Shown here: in pieces, positions 1 through 9,033 of the stretch | Position numbering within the stretch: position 1 is the first letter of the stretch | How the letters are laid out: the number at the start of each line of letters is the position of its first letter | Assembly: GCF_015712065.1 (NCBI RefSeq) | Contig: NZ_JACFYZ010000016.1 | Span: 1 to 64,000 of the forward strand | Source: Ectopseudomonas chengduensis | Lineage (GTDB): Bacteria; Pseudomonadota; Gammaproteobacteria; Pseudomonadales; Pseudomonadaceae | Reading direction: 5' to 3' | Length of the DNA stretch: 64,000 bases | Made by a program: the position numbers and the translations under genes | The notes under the pieces: model-generated | The model's input: the letters and a program-made list of their open reading frames with translations, nothing else | What the model was told of the DNA's origin: nothing | Databases searched by the model: none

Positions 1-80
1 ATCCCGAACTCAGTAGTGAAACGACGCATCGCCGATGGTAGTGTGGTGCTTCACCATGTGAGAGTAGGTCATCGTCAAGC
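1..80 (+). rRNA. rrf: 5S ribosomal RNA, 3' part
   Basis: The window opens inside a 5S rRNA. The stretch contains the conserved CCCGAACTCAGTAGTGAAAC block and ends in GAGAGTAGGTCATCGTCAAG, as in Pseudomonas 5S genes. The 5' third lies outside the window. It is presumably the last gene of an rRNA operon coming from the left, and a strong terminator follows within ten bases. The 3' end is estimated to within a few bases. Confidence 0.95.
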
Positions 81-89
81 TCCTATACG

Positions 90-126
90 AAACCCCAGAT
101 CGCCTAGCGGTCTGGGGTTTCTTCTT
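90..126 (+). terminator. Rho-independent terminator of the rRNA operon
   Basis: A 10-bp perfect stem, AAACCCCAGA pairing with TCTGGGGTTT, with an 11-nt loop is followed by a pyrimidine/T-rich run. It lies immediately after the 5S gene. Confidence 0.93.
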
Positions 127-170
127 TGCGGTGCGGAAAACAGCGCGGCAGAAGTCGCTCCTGCAAGCGC

Positions 171-233
171 GTAGGGGGCGCTGCGCGCACCGCTGATGAC
201 GCCGACATGCCGCTGCGCATGGCGCACCCTACG
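171..233. repeat. REP-like palindrome, GTAGGGTGCGC family (degenerate copy)
   Basis: The outer arms read GTAGGGGGCGC and GGCGCACCCTAC. Better copies of the same family lie at 7507-7564 and 47480-47543. It occupies most of the gap between the rRNA terminator and the letA-like gene. Confidence 0.7.
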
Positions 234-290
234 AGATGTCGGCGTTTGGCTTTGCTCGGGTAGAATGCGCGAATTCTGCTGGGGACTTTC

Positions 291-950
291 ATGTCTGACT
301 CGCCGTCCGAACCTTCCTTGTCATCCTTGCCGATCGAGCAGTTGGTCGCCTGTCATGAGTGCGATCTGTTGATGCGTAAGCCGGTGCTGCAGGATGGTGA
401 GAGCGCCGAGTGCCCGCGTTGTGGTTATGAGTTGTTCAGCCACCGTCATCGCGTGGTAAGGCGCAGCCTGGCCCTGGTACTGACGGCTCTGCTGCTCTAT
501 GTCCCAGCCAACTTCCTGCCGATCATGCAACTCAACCTGTTGGGGCAGACCTCGCAGGACACCGTCTGGAGCGGTGTGATCGGGTTGTATGAAAGCGGTA
601 TGCAGGGTATCGCTGTTGTGGTGTTTCTCTGCAGCATGGCGGTGCCGTTGCTCAAGTTGCTTTGCCAGTTGCTGGTGCTGCTCAGTATTCGTATGGATTT
701 CGGTCGTAGCTACGGTCTGTTGCTCTACCGGATCTACCACCACATGCGTGAGTGGGGAATGCTCGAGGTCTACCTGATGGGCATCCTGGTGGCGATGGTC
801 AAGTTGATGGACCTGGCTGACCTGAGCCTCGGCCTGGGCCTGTTCTGTTTTATCGCGCTGTTGCTGGTGCAAGTCTGGCTGGAGGTGACCATGTCGCCGC
901 ATCAGATCTGGGAAGCCTTGTCCGGGGAGGATATCCATGCGGGCGATTGA
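291..950 (+). CDS. PqiA/LetA-family membrane protein, first half of a split LetA
   Basis: Inner-membrane partner of an MCE protein, thought to load or extract lipids for transport between the two membranes. 219 aa. The N-terminus carries a zinc-ribbon pair (CHEC near residue 21, CPRC near residue 41), followed by about four hydrophobic segments, i.e. one PqiA domain. E. coli LetA and PqiA carry two such domains in one chain of about 420 aa; here the second half is the next gene, which overlaps this one by 14 bp. The start ATG follows a GGGGA ribosome site. The three genes to 3850 form one tight operon. Assignment to the LetA rather than the PqiA branch rests on the length of the MCE partner. 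Confidence 0.88.
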   Translation: MSDSPSEPSLSSLPIEQLVACHECDLLMRKPVLQDGESAECPRCGYELFSHRHRVVRRSLALVLTALLLYVPANFLPIMQLNLLGQTSQDTVWSGVIGLYESGMQGIAVVVFLCSMAVPLLKLLCQLLVLLSIRMDFGRSYGLLLYRIYHHMREWGMLEVYLMGILVAMVKLMDLADLSLGLGLFCFIALLLVQVWLEVTMSPHQIWEALSGEDIHAGD

Positions 951-1554
951 GGCAGGATTGCTGGTCTGTCATGAGTGTCATCAACTCAATCCAGTCGACG
1001 TTGATGCCAAGCACCAGTACTGCAGCCGCTGTGGCGGTCAGATTCATGCCCGGCGGCCCAATAGCCTGATCAGAACCTGGGCATTGCTGCTGACGTCGGC
1101 GATTCTCTACATCCCGGCTAACCTGCTGCCTATCATGACGGTCAATAGTCTCGGCAAAGGTGCGCCTGCGACCATCATGGGCGGCGTGCTGGAGCTTATT
1201 AACTTTGGCATGCTGCCCATTGCGGCGGTGGTATTTATCGCCAGCATTCTGGTGCCAACCTTCAAGTTGGTGGGGATCGCTCTGCTGTTGTATTCCGTGC
1301 AGCGCCATCAACCGATGTCAGCGCGCCAGCGGATCCTCATGTACCGCTTCATCGAGTGGATTGGCCGCTGGTCGATGCTCGATATTTTCGTCATCGCCAT
1401 TCTGGTGGCAGTGGTGAATTTTGGCAGCCTGGCCAGCATCGAAGCTGGAGCCGGCGCCGCTGCCTTTGCCAGTGTGGTGATACTGACCATGCTCGCCGCA
1501 TTGACTTTCGACCCTCGCCTTATCTGGGATAACACGGAAACCGATCATGACTGA
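937..1554 (+). CDS. PqiA/LetA-family membrane protein, second half of a split LetA
   Basis: 205 aa, a second single-domain PqiA protein. It again begins with two CxxC pairs (CHEC near residue 12, CSRC near residue 30) that should form a zinc ribbon, followed by four membrane segments. The motif IPANLLPIM matches VPANFLPIM in the preceding gene, so the two are paralogous halves. It starts inside the end of the previous gene behind GGGGAGG and overlaps the next gene by 8 bp, which implies translational coupling. The two products probably pair to give the equivalent of a fused LetA, acting with the six-MCE protein downstream. Confidence 0.88.
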   Translation: MRAIEAGLLVCHECHQLNPVDVDAKHQYCSRCGGQIHARRPNSLIRTWALLLTSAILYIPANLLPIMTVNSLGKGAPATIMGGVLELINFGMLPIAAVVFIASILVPTFKLVGIALLLYSVQRHQPMSARQRILMYRFIEWIGRWSMLDIFVIAILVAVVNFGSLASIEAGAGAAAFASVVILTMLAALTFDPRLIWDNTETDHD

Positions 1555-3850
1555 CCTTCCTTTGGCCAAGACGCGTCCTGCCTCGAACTGGTCAGCCATC
1601 TGGGTTCTGCCCCTTATTGCGCTGCTCATTGGCGGCTGGTTGGCGTGGCGTGCTTACAGCGAAGCTGGCATTCAGGTGGAGCTGATATTCGCCAGCGGCG
1701 AGGGTATTCAGGCCGGCAAGACCGAACTGATATACAAGGGTATGGCGGTGGGGAAGGTAACGGCCATCAGTCTTGATCAAAGTGGAAAGAATCGCGGTGT
1801 TGTCGCTCAGTTGGAGGTCAATAAGGAGCTCGAGCAGTATCTGCGTGAGGGCACTCGCTTTTGGCTGGTCAAACCGAATGTCAGTCTGGCGGGTATCAGC
1901 GGTCTGGAGACACTGGTTTCAGGTAACTACATTACCTTCAGCCCCGGTGAGGGCGAATCTACCCGCAGCTTCACCGCCTTGGCTCAAGAGCCGCCGATGG
2001 GTGACGATGTGCCGGGGCTGCACATCACGCTGAAAGCTGAGCGGCTCGGCTCGCTCAACCGCGACAGCCCGGTTTTCTATCGGCAGATCCAGGTTGGCCG
2101 AGTGAAGAGTTACACCCTGGGTGATGATCAGAGCACCGTAGAGGTGAAGGTGTTCATCGAGCCCGCTTATGCGCACCTGGTGCGCAAACATACGCGGTTC
2201 TGGAATGCCAGCGGGATCAGCGTCGATGCCGACCTGTCCGGCTTCAAACTGCGCAGCGAGTCGCTAGCCAGTATCGTCGCTGGTGGTATCGCCTTCGCCA
2301 CGCCTGAGCATCGCAAGGACAGCCCGCCCACTGATCCAGCGCTGCCGTTCCGTCTCTATGAGGACTACGACGAGGCTCAGGCGGGTATCAAGATCGTCGT
2401 GAAACTCAGTGATTTCGATGGGCTGCAGGAAGGCCGAACACCGGTCATGTACAAGGGCATTCAGGTCGGTTCGTTGAAAGCCATGAAGGTCGATCGCGAC
2501 CTCAATAGCGCCACGGCCGAGCTGACCATCAATCCGCTGGCCGAAGAGTATCTGGTGGAGGGCTCGGACTTCTGGGTGGTCAAACCCTCCATTTCGCTGG
2601 CCGGTATCACTGGCCTAGAGGCGTTGGTCAAAGGTAACTACATTGCCGTACGGCCGGGAGAGAAGGGCAATCCGCCGGCGCGCAACTTCGTCGCGCGGAG
2701 CAAGGCGCCGCCACTGGATCTCGGTGCGCCAGGCCTGCATCTGGTGCTGTTCACCGATCAGCTCGGCTCGATCGAAGTCGGCAGTCCGGTGCTCTACAAG
2801 CAGATCAAGGTGGGCTCGGTACAGAGTTACCAGCTTGGTCGCGACAATAGCCAGGTCGTGCTCGGGGTGCATATCGAGCCTGACTACGTACACCTGATCA
2901 ATACATCCACACGTTTCTGGAATGCCAGTGGCATCACCCTAAGGGGGGGATTGTCCGGTGTAGAGGTGAAGAGCGAGTCGTTGCAGACCCTGCTGGCGGG
3001 CGGCATTGCTTTCGAGACGCTTGATCTGCAAGCCGCCAGGTCGGATCGCCAGGTGCAGCGTTTCGCCTTGCATGCGGACCGCGAAAGCGCCTTGCAGCTA
3101 GGGCAGCAGATCACCATTCGGCTGGCTGATGGTGACGGTCTGCAACCAGGCACCCTGGTGCGCTACAAGGGGCTGGAGGTCGGCAAGGTCGAGAGCCTCA
3201 GCCTGACCGCTGACCTGCAAGCGGTGATCCTCAACGTGCGTATCAGTCAGGCAGCCGAGCAGATCGCCCGTGAGGGGACGCGCTTCTGGGTGGTGAAGCC
3301 GGAACTTAGCCTGATCCGTGCCGCGAATCTCGGCACGCTGGTCAGCGGTCAGTATCTGGAGGTACAACCGGCTGCGCAGAAAGGAGCGCGACGTACCGAG
3401 TTCGTCGCCCTGGCTGCTGCGCCGAATCAGGCCGTGCGTGAGGAAGGCTTGCGCCTGGTGCTGAGTGCGCCGCGGCGTGGCTCGATCAAGCCGGGGGTGA
3501 TCCTCAGCTATCGCGAGGTGCCGGTGGGCAAGGTGGTGGATTTCGAGCTGGGGCCGACCTCGGATCGCGTATTGATCCATGTGCTGATCGAACCGCGTTA
3601 TGCGCCGCTGGTACGTTCGGGCAGCCGCTTCTGGAATGCCAGTGGCATCGGTGTGGATGCCGGGCTGTTCAAGGGCGTGAAGGTGCGGACCGAATCGCTG
3701 GAGGCGTTGCTCGAAGGCGGCATCGCCTTCGCTACGCCAAACAATCCTGAGATGGGTGGGCCGGCGCAGCCGGGGCAGACCTTTGCACTGTTCGACGAGC
3801 CGCAGGATGTGTGGATGCAGTGGGCGCCGAAGATCGTGCTGGAGCAGTGA
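1547..3850 (+). CDS. LetB/PqiB-family intermembrane lipid transport protein with six MCE domains
   Basis: Periplasm-spanning tunnel protein of the MCE (MlaD) superfamily. 767 aa with one N-terminal membrane anchor (about residues 16-34). Six MCE repeats are visible by their recurring G-x-I-x-V/L...Y(K/R)x(I/V)xVG block, starting near residues 41, 158, 280, 397, 520 and 635. E. coli PqiB has three MCE domains (546 aa) and LetB seven (about 880 aa), so this is LetB-like but one domain short. Odd and even repeats alternate in type (GLQxG...YKG versus GSIxxG...YKQ). The stop is followed by a terminator. No PqiC-type lipoprotein gene follows. Confidence 0.9.
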   Translation: MTDLPLAKTRPASNWSAIWVLPLIALLIGGWLAWRAYSEAGIQVELIFASGEGIQAGKTELIYKGMAVGKVTAISLDQSGKNRGVVAQLEVNKELEQYLREGTRFWLVKPNVSLAGISGLETLVSGNYITFSPGEGESTRSFTALAQEPPMGDDVPGLHITLKAERLGSLNRDSPVFYRQIQVGRVKSYTLGDDQSTVEVKVFIEPAYAHLVRKHTRFWNASGISVDADLSGFKLRSESLASIVAGGIAFATPEHRKDSPPTDPALPFRLYEDYDEAQAGIKIVVKLSDFDGLQEGRTPVMYKGIQVGSLKAMKVDRDLNSATAELTINPLAEEYLVEGSDFWVVKPSISLAGITGLEALVKGNYIAVRPGEKGNPPARNFVARSKAPPLDLGAPGLHLVLFTDQLGSIEVGSPVLYKQIKVGSVQSYQLGRDNSQVVLGVHIEPDYVHLINTSTRFWNASGITLRGGLSGVEVKSESLQTLLAGGIAFETLDLQAARSDRQVQRFALHADRESALQLGQQITIRLADGDGLQPGTLVRYKGLEVGKVESLSLTADLQAVILNVRISQAAEQIAREGTRFWVVKPELSLIRAANLGTLVSGQYLEVQPAAQKGARRTEFVALAAAPNQAVREEGLRLVLSAPRRGSIKPGVILSYREVPVGKVVDFELGPTSDRVLIHVLIEPRYAPLVRSGSRFWNASGIGVDAGLFKGVKVRTESLEALLEGGIAFATPNNPEMGGPAQPGQTFALFDEPQDVWMQWAPKIVLEQ

Positions 3851-3864
3851 GCAAACCACAGAAA

Positions 3865-3899
3865 TGAAAGGGGCCGCATTGAGCGGCCCTTTCATTTTG
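3865..3899 (+). terminator. Rho-independent terminator after the let/pqi operon
   Basis: A stem of TGAAAGGGGCCGC with GCGGCCCTTTCA (one bulged G) and a five-base loop is followed by TTTT. It sits between two convergent genes and may work in both directions. A half-REP (CGCGGCTGAAGCCGCTCCTACG) follows at about 3914-3936. Confidence 0.8.
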
Positions 3900-3965
3900 G
3901 GTTGATAAAAGCTCGCGGCTGAAGCCGCTCCTACGGTCGTGTGGACCTAGGGAGGGGCTTGAGCT

Positions 3966-6797
3966 TCAAGCCGGCTCGACCGCCTCTTCCTGCTGAGGTG
4001 CCTGGGCCTTGGCACTTTCGCGCGGCTTGATGAACTTCCAGTCCGCCTCGTCGATATAGATGCCGTTGGGGCCGCTGCCGCCTTCCAGGTCGATGGCCAC
4101 GTGGGCCGAGACCTGCGGCTTCACCGAGGCGAGGATCGGCACGAAGCCGAGCTGCAGGCTGGTCTCGATCAGCGCCTGCTGGTTGCGTTCGTCGATGTCC
4201 GCCGCCTCGTCGAGGTAGTAGGGCAGGCGCACGCGCCCGGCCTGCTCGCGATCCATCAGGTGCAGCAACAAATACATGTTGGTCAGCGCCTTGATGGTCA
4301 TGGTGGTGCCGTTGGAGGCAGCGCCATCGATGTCGGTGTGGATGATCGGTTGGCCATGCACCTTGGTGATTTCGAAGGCCAGCTCGAACAGGTCCTTCAG
4401 GCCCAGCTGGTTGCCGTTGGCCGCCACCAGGCGCGACAGGTAGTCCTTGGCTTCCTCGTTCTTGGCGTCCTGATCGGCCGACTGCGACAGGTCGAATACC
4501 GACAGGGTCTCGCCTTCCTCGTACTGGCCGGCGCTGTGGATGATCTGGTCGATATGGCGCAGGGCTTCCTTGTTCGGCGCCAGGACGATGCGGAAGCTCT
4601 GCAGGTTGGAGACCTGGCGCTTGTTGATCTCGCGGTTGAACAGCGCCAGTTGGTGCTCGAGGTTGTCGTAGTCGCTGCGGATATTGCGCAGGGTACGGGC
4701 GATATCGGTGACCGCCGCACGTCTGGCCTTCGCTAGAGTGAGGGCTTCGTCCTGGCGGTGCGCATAGGCGTTGACCAGCAGTTGCAGGCGGCGCTCGACG
4801 TCGTCTTCGCTGTCGAACTTGGCCACGCCTTTCAGGCGCACCTGGGCGTAGAGCGCTTCGATCTGGCCGTCGATACGCTGCAGCGCCTGCCAGGTGTCCT
4901 GGTAGTCGTTGAGCAGCGGCAGCAGGTTGTCCAGCGAGTCGTCCACTGGCTCCATGAACGGCGTGCCGAAGGGCAGGTCGGCCGGCAGCAACTGGCGACG
5001 GCGCAGGGCGTCTTCCAGGGTACGCTCCTTGGCTTCCAGATCGGCCAGTTGACGGCCGACCAGTTGCAGCTTGGCGGAGAGCTGCTGCACGCGCTCGGCG
5101 AAGGCATCGCTGGCACGCTTGAGCTCGTCCTGAGCGCCTTCCAGCTCGGCCAGGCGCTCCAGCTTCTGCGGCTCTTCGGCAGTCAGGGTCTGGCTCTTGC
5201 GGAAGTCTTCCAGGGCCTTCTGCGCATCCAGTACGGCTTGGTACAGCGTCTCGGCCTGGGCCTTGCTGGCGGCGCGGTCGGCGGCGACCGACTGCTGGGT
5301 CTTGAGCTGCTTGAGCTCGCGTTCCAGACGATCCTTCTGGTCGCGCAGGGCGGCGCGGTCGGCCAGGGCCTGCAGGGCTGGGGGCTCGATATGGCTGAGG
5401 TCGATGGACAGGCCGGGCACGGCGAAGGTGTCGCCCTTGAAGCGATCCAGCACCGCTTCGACCGCCTTGACCCAATCGTCACCGTCGGCCTGGATGCCTT
5501 TTTCGCCCAGCGGCAGACTGAACAGTTGGCCGTTGAACAGGCGCATCAGGCGGTCGACGTCCTGCTGGCTGAATTCCTCGCGCAGGCGTGAGTAGCTGTT
5601 ATTGTCGGCATGGTCGAGCTGCTGCTTGACCGACTTGAGGCGTTTTTCCAGGTCACGCAGGCGCTCGTCCAGGTCTTCGCTGGAGAACTGCCGCGACTGC
5701 GCCAGGGCGCCGGCCAGCTCGTCGTGGGCGTCCTTGGCAGCGAGCAATTGCTCTTCCAGCACCTTGGCGTTTTCCACCAGGGCGAAGCGGTTCTTCAGCA
5801 CGGAAAGCTCGCCCAGCCAGCGCTGGATTTCGCTGATCTCGCGCTCAAGGCGCATCAGCTCACTGGTACCGCCGCGCTGTTCGTTCTGTAGGCCGTCCTG
5901 CTCGTTGCGATAGTGCTCGGCCTGGATCACCAGCTCTTCCTTGCGCGCATCGGCGTAGTCGTGCCAGGTGCCCAGCAGGTTGTCGAGCAGCGGCGAGAGG
6001 CGATGCAGCTTGCCGCGCAGAGTCTCGCGCTGAGTGACGCCCGAGGCCAGTGCCTCGATCAGCGGGCCGGCAGTCACCAGCGCCTGGTAGTCCTGCTCCA
6101 TGCGGCGCACATCGCGAAACGCCTCTTCCGTCGCGGCGATATAGTCGACGCTGCCCGAGCGCAGGCTGTGCTCGAAGGCGTCGAGGAACAGCTGCTTGAG
6201 TTTCGCCGCGGTGATCTCCCTCATATGGAGGAGGTTGATAAACAGGGCGCGGAAGGTTTTCAGACTCTGCTCGCTGGTCGAGCGCAGCGGGATCAGGGTC
6301 AAATCCAGAGGGATGCTAGTGTGACCGCCGACCAGCAGGCGACGCAGTTCGTCGGGCTTCAGTTCGTAGGCGGTGATGCCGGCCTGGCCAAGGTTCTTGA
6401 ACAGTTCGCGCTGACGCAGGCAGGTGCCGTTCTGCTGGTAATGCTGCAGATCCAGCTCACCGGCGTAGGCGAAGAACTGGTGGCCGAAGCCGCCACCCGG
6501 GCCGCGACCGGCCACGCCGATCACGTGCGGGCCGTGGGGCAGGGCGACTTCGACGAGGATGTAGCTGGTGTCGCTGGCGAAGTAGAACTTGCGCGAGGCT
6601 TCCAGGCTGTACTTGCCGAAGCTCATGTCCGACATGCGTGCCAGGATCGGGAACTGCAGGGCGTTGATCGAGGCGGATTTACCCAGGTTGTTGGCGCCGT
6701 AGACCGACAGCGGGTTTTCCAGTGGGAACAGGCCAAGGCTGTAGCCGGCAGTGTTCAGCAGGGCGAAGCGGCGGATGCCGTAGCGTTCCTGGCTCAT
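3966..6797 (-). CDS. mksB: MksB, SMC-like ATPase of the MksBEF condensin
   Basis: ATPase subunit of the alternative bacterial condensin MksBEF, which compacts chromosomal DNA and whose relatives (Wadjet) restrict plasmids. 943 aa, the length I recall for P. aeruginosa MksB. The Walker A motif GANNLGKS lies at residues 34-41. Long charged heptad-rich coiled coils run from about 280 to 720 on both sides of a hinge region. The C-terminal head holds a Walker-B-like YYLDEAADID. The start overlaps the mksE stop by 4 bp (ATGA), so the two are coupled. The gene order mksF-mksE-mksB matches P. aeruginosa. No mksG/jetD-type nuclease gene is adjacent. Confidence 0.93.
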   Translation of the reverse strand: MSQERYGIRRFALLNTAGYSLGLFPLENPLSVYGANNLGKSASINALQFPILARMSDMSFGKYSLEASRKFYFASDTSYILVEVALPHGPHVIGVAGRGPGGGFGHQFFAYAGELDLQHYQQNGTCLRQRELFKNLGQAGITAYELKPDELRRLLVGGHTSIPLDLTLIPLRSTSEQSLKTFRALFINLLHMREITAAKLKQLFLDAFEHSLRSGSVDYIAATEEAFRDVRRMEQDYQALVTAGPLIEALASGVTQRETLRGKLHRLSPLLDNLLGTWHDYADARKEELVIQAEHYRNEQDGLQNEQRGGTSELMRLEREISEIQRWLGELSVLKNRFALVENAKVLEEQLLAAKDAHDELAGALAQSRQFSSEDLDERLRDLEKRLKSVKQQLDHADNNSYSRLREEFSQQDVDRLMRLFNGQLFSLPLGEKGIQADGDDWVKAVEAVLDRFKGDTFAVPGLSIDLSHIEPPALQALADRAALRDQKDRLERELKQLKTQQSVAADRAASKAQAETLYQAVLDAQKALEDFRKSQTLTAEEPQKLERLAELEGAQDELKRASDAFAERVQQLSAKLQLVGRQLADLEAKERTLEDALRRRQLLPADLPFGTPFMEPVDDSLDNLLPLLNDYQDTWQALQRIDGQIEALYAQVRLKGVAKFDSEDDVERRLQLLVNAYAHRQDEALTLAKARRAAVTDIARTLRNIRSDYDNLEHQLALFNREINKRQVSNLQSFRIVLAPNKEALRHIDQIIHSAGQYEEGETLSVFDLSQSADQDAKNEEAKDYLSRLVAANGNQLGLKDLFELAFEITKVHGQPIIHTDIDGAASNGTTMTIKALTNMYLLLHLMDREQAGRVRLPYYLDEAADIDERNQQALIETSLQLGFVPILASVKPQVSAHVAIDLEGGSGPNGIYIDEADWKFIKPRESAKAQAPQQEEAVEPA

Positions 6798-7492
6798 GCG
6801 TCCATCTCCTGTGCGGCGCGTTCGTCGGCCATGGCGCGGGCCAGGGCGTCTTCCTCGGATTCTTCGATATCGATGACAGCGGTCGCGTTGGCGTCGCCGT
6901 CATCGTCCAGCAGTACCGGCGCCGGCAGCGGCAGGTCGCTGCTGTGCAGGCTGGCGGCCAGGTCGCGGTCATGCTGCACCGACAGACAGACGTCGAGGAA
7001 ACGGTGCATCGGCGGCAGGAAGCGGTACACGCCGTTGCTGTCCTCGGCGAAGCCGAGCTGGGTGAGGCGGCGAATGATCTTGTCTTCCAGCTCTTCGAAG
7101 GTGGTGACTTCGGCCTGCAGGAACAGGTCGCGGTATTTCTCCAGCAGCGCTGGCAGCTCGTCACGGCCGATGCTGCCGCCGTCGAGTACGGAGAGCGGGT
7201 CGCGGCCCTGGTCGGCCAGATGCTCGACCAGGATGAAGGTGAACAGCGCCAGGCGTTGGGCGGTCTTGTTCACCTGTGGGGCGACCTGCTCGGGGACGAA
7301 GTAGTAGAAGCCGCGCGGGTCGCACACCAGCTCGAAGCCGAGGGCGCGGAACAGCGCGCGGTACTGGTCCTGCATGCTGGATAGCTGGGCGTAGCACTCC
7401 GGCTCGCTGCGCGAGATGTGGTAGCCCTTGAACAGGTCGCGGAAGGCGGCCGCGAGCTGGGTCATTTCTTTCAGATCGATGTTCATACGCAA
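6794..7492 (-). CDS. mksE: MksE, winged-helix subunit of the MksBEF condensin
   Basis: KITE-type winged-helix protein that bridges the MksF kleisin and MksB heads. 232 aa, starting MNIDLKEMTQLAAAF and ending with an acidic tail (DDDGDANATAVIDIEESEED). Identified from size, position between mksF and mksB, and the family-like N-terminal half. The upstream ATG in the same frame is only two codons earlier (MRMNIDL). A perfect 22-bp-arm palindrome fills the 78-bp gap to mksF. Confidence 0.9.
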   Translation of the reverse strand: MRMNIDLKEMTQLAAAFRDLFKGYHISRSEPECYAQLSSMQDQYRALFRALGFELVCDPRGFYYFVPEQVAPQVNKTAQRLALFTFILVEHLADQGRDPLSVLDGGSIGRDELPALLEKYRDLFLQAEVTTFEELEDKIIRRLTQLGFAEDSNGVYRFLPPMHRFLDVCLSVQHDRDLAASLHSSDLPLPAPVLLDDDGDANATAVIDIEESEEDALARAMADERAAQEMDA

Positions 7493-7506
7493 TGCTCACG
7501 GGCAGT

Positions 7507-7564
7507 CGTAGGGTGCGCTGTGCGCACCAGGTCGTCGGTTGCGGTGCGCACAGCGCACCCTACG
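7507..7564. repeat. Perfect REP palindrome inside the mks operon
   Basis: The arms CGTAGGGTGCGCTGTGCGCA(CC) and its exact complement, 22 bp each, surround a 14-nt loop. The element nearly fills the mksF-mksE gap, so as RNA it would form a very stable hairpin between the two cistrons. Same family as 171-233 and 47480-47543. Confidence 0.9.
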
Positions 7565-7570
7565 GGCAGC

Positions 7571-8812
7571 TCAGCCATTGGGCTGGCCTACCAGGGCAAA
7601 GGAGGCAAGGCTGACCTCATGTTCACGGGTCAGGTACTGGCGGCGCTCCAGGCGTTCACGCTGGAAGCGCGACTCGCGCGACAGGCGCGAGAACCAGTAG
7701 AGCAACTCGTCGGTGGCGCCTTCCGGTTCCTGCTCCAGCAGCCAGGCCATCAGGTCCGGCAGCGGCAGGGCCTGTTCGCAGCGCTCGATCATCTCCCGCG
7801 CAGTCTTCGGCGCCTTGGGCGCGCCGCCCTTGCGGCCGCTGTTGGCCTTGGGGAAATGCGCCGGCTTGGCTTCGAAGCGCGCCAGGGCGTAGACGTAGGC
7901 TTCGACCTGGCTGGCGCTGCCGAGGAAGTTGCTCTGCGGCCGGGTGAACAGCGGCATGGCCGCCTGTGGCACGGCGTCGATGCCCTTCTTGCGGATCACT
8001 GACAGCGCCAGTGCCGCGCCACGGGTCACGGCATTGTGCCGGCGGGCTTCCTCGCGCAGCGGCAGCAGCAGCTCGCGAGCCTTGCGCAGGGTCAGCTGGG
8101 CAGTGGTCTGCATTTCCAGGATGCGCGCGTGGGTGCGCAGCAGCAGGTCGTCGTCGACCAGTTGGCCGAGGCGCTGCTGGTCGCCGAGCAGACGCAGCAG
8201 CACCTGTTCGACGCGGCGTACGCCCTGCTCGAAGGCGCCGTCGGCGGCGACCAGCTGGATCATCGGTTCGACGTATTCGTCCCAGGTGGCCAGCACCTCG
8301 GCGTAGCGCTGGCGCAGGGGAATCTGCCGATCCGAGGTCTTGGCCCGGTCGGCCACGCTGACCAGCGCCTGTTCGTCGTTGGCCAGTTTCTTCAGTACGT
8401 CGCGCACGCGCATGTCGAGCAGACGCAACTGACGCGCCAGGTCGTTGGCATCGCGCACTTCGAAGGCGTCCTGGATATAGCCGGCCAGGCGCTCCAGGTG
8501 GCGCAGGTAGGCTTCGATCTCCAGGCACAGGCCGAGGCGGTGCTCGCGGCGCAGGTAGGCGAGAAAATCGTGGATCTGCGCGTTGAGCTCGAAACGGTTG
8601 GGGCTCTTGGCCACTGGCACCAGGATGTCCAGGCGAATCCAAGTGTCGAGCAGGGCAGTGGTGTCGCTGGGCGTGGCGTCGGGCAATTGCACGGCGAGCT
8701 GGCCGCGTAGCTCTACCAGGCTCAGGGTGCCGGCGTCGAAGCGCTCGCAGAGCGGTTCGAGCAACGTCCAGTGTTCGGCGAGGGCGCGCAATACGCGCTT
8801 GGGATCGATCAT
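7571..8812 (-). CDS. mksF: MksF, kleisin subunit of the MksBEF condensin
   Basis: 413 aa, starting MIDPKRVLRALAEHWTLLEP. The kleisin links the MksB heads and carries MksE. Supported by length, its position as first gene of the mksF-E-B order, and largely helical composition with a predicted winged-helix N-terminus. Promoter signals must lie in 8813-9033, which is shared with the divergent gene at 9034. No strong ribosome site precedes the ATG. Confidence 0.9.
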   Translation of the reverse strand: MIDPKRVLRALAEHWTLLEPLCERFDAGTLSLVELRGQLAVQLPDATPSDTTALLDTWIRLDILVPVAKSPNRFELNAQIHDFLAYLRREHRLGLCLEIEAYLRHLERLAGYIQDAFEVRDANDLARQLRLLDMRVRDVLKKLANDEQALVSVADRAKTSDRQIPLRQRYAEVLATWDEYVEPMIQLVAADGAFEQGVRRVEQVLLRLLGDQQRLGQLVDDDLLLRTHARILEMQTTAQLTLRKARELLLPLREEARRHNAVTRGAALALSVIRKKGIDAVPQAAMPLFTRPQSNFLGSASQVEAYVYALARFEAKPAHFPKANSGRKGGAPKAPKTAREMIERCEQALPLPDLMAWLLEQEPEGATDELLYWFSRLSRESRFQRERLERRQYLTREHEVSLASFALVGQPNG

Positions 8813-9033
8813 CGAGGCGCCGGTTCCAGGCAGGTTAAAAGCGACGATTGTACTGCAAGGTGGATGCCGGGTTTGAGTCCGAATCGATCAGAGGCAGGTG
8901 ACGCGATTCGGCACATTGGGACGGGCTGTGCGGCGGAAGCGCTGGCAAGTGCTTGAAAAGCCGGGAAAACCTGGGTTGGAGAGGTGGCACACTTTCTGCC
9001 GTGGCAACAGCGAACCGGTTTTTGGAGTCCCTG

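Noticed and set aside
81..290. tRNA gene after the 5S rRNA
   Set aside because: The interval holds a terminator and a REP; no cloverleaf or T-loop GGTTCGAATCC-type sequence is present.
3931..5475. A 514-codon minus-strand open frame rich in Pro, Arg and Gly
   Set aside because: Alternative frame of mksB, which has intact Walker motifs; typical high-GC shadow.
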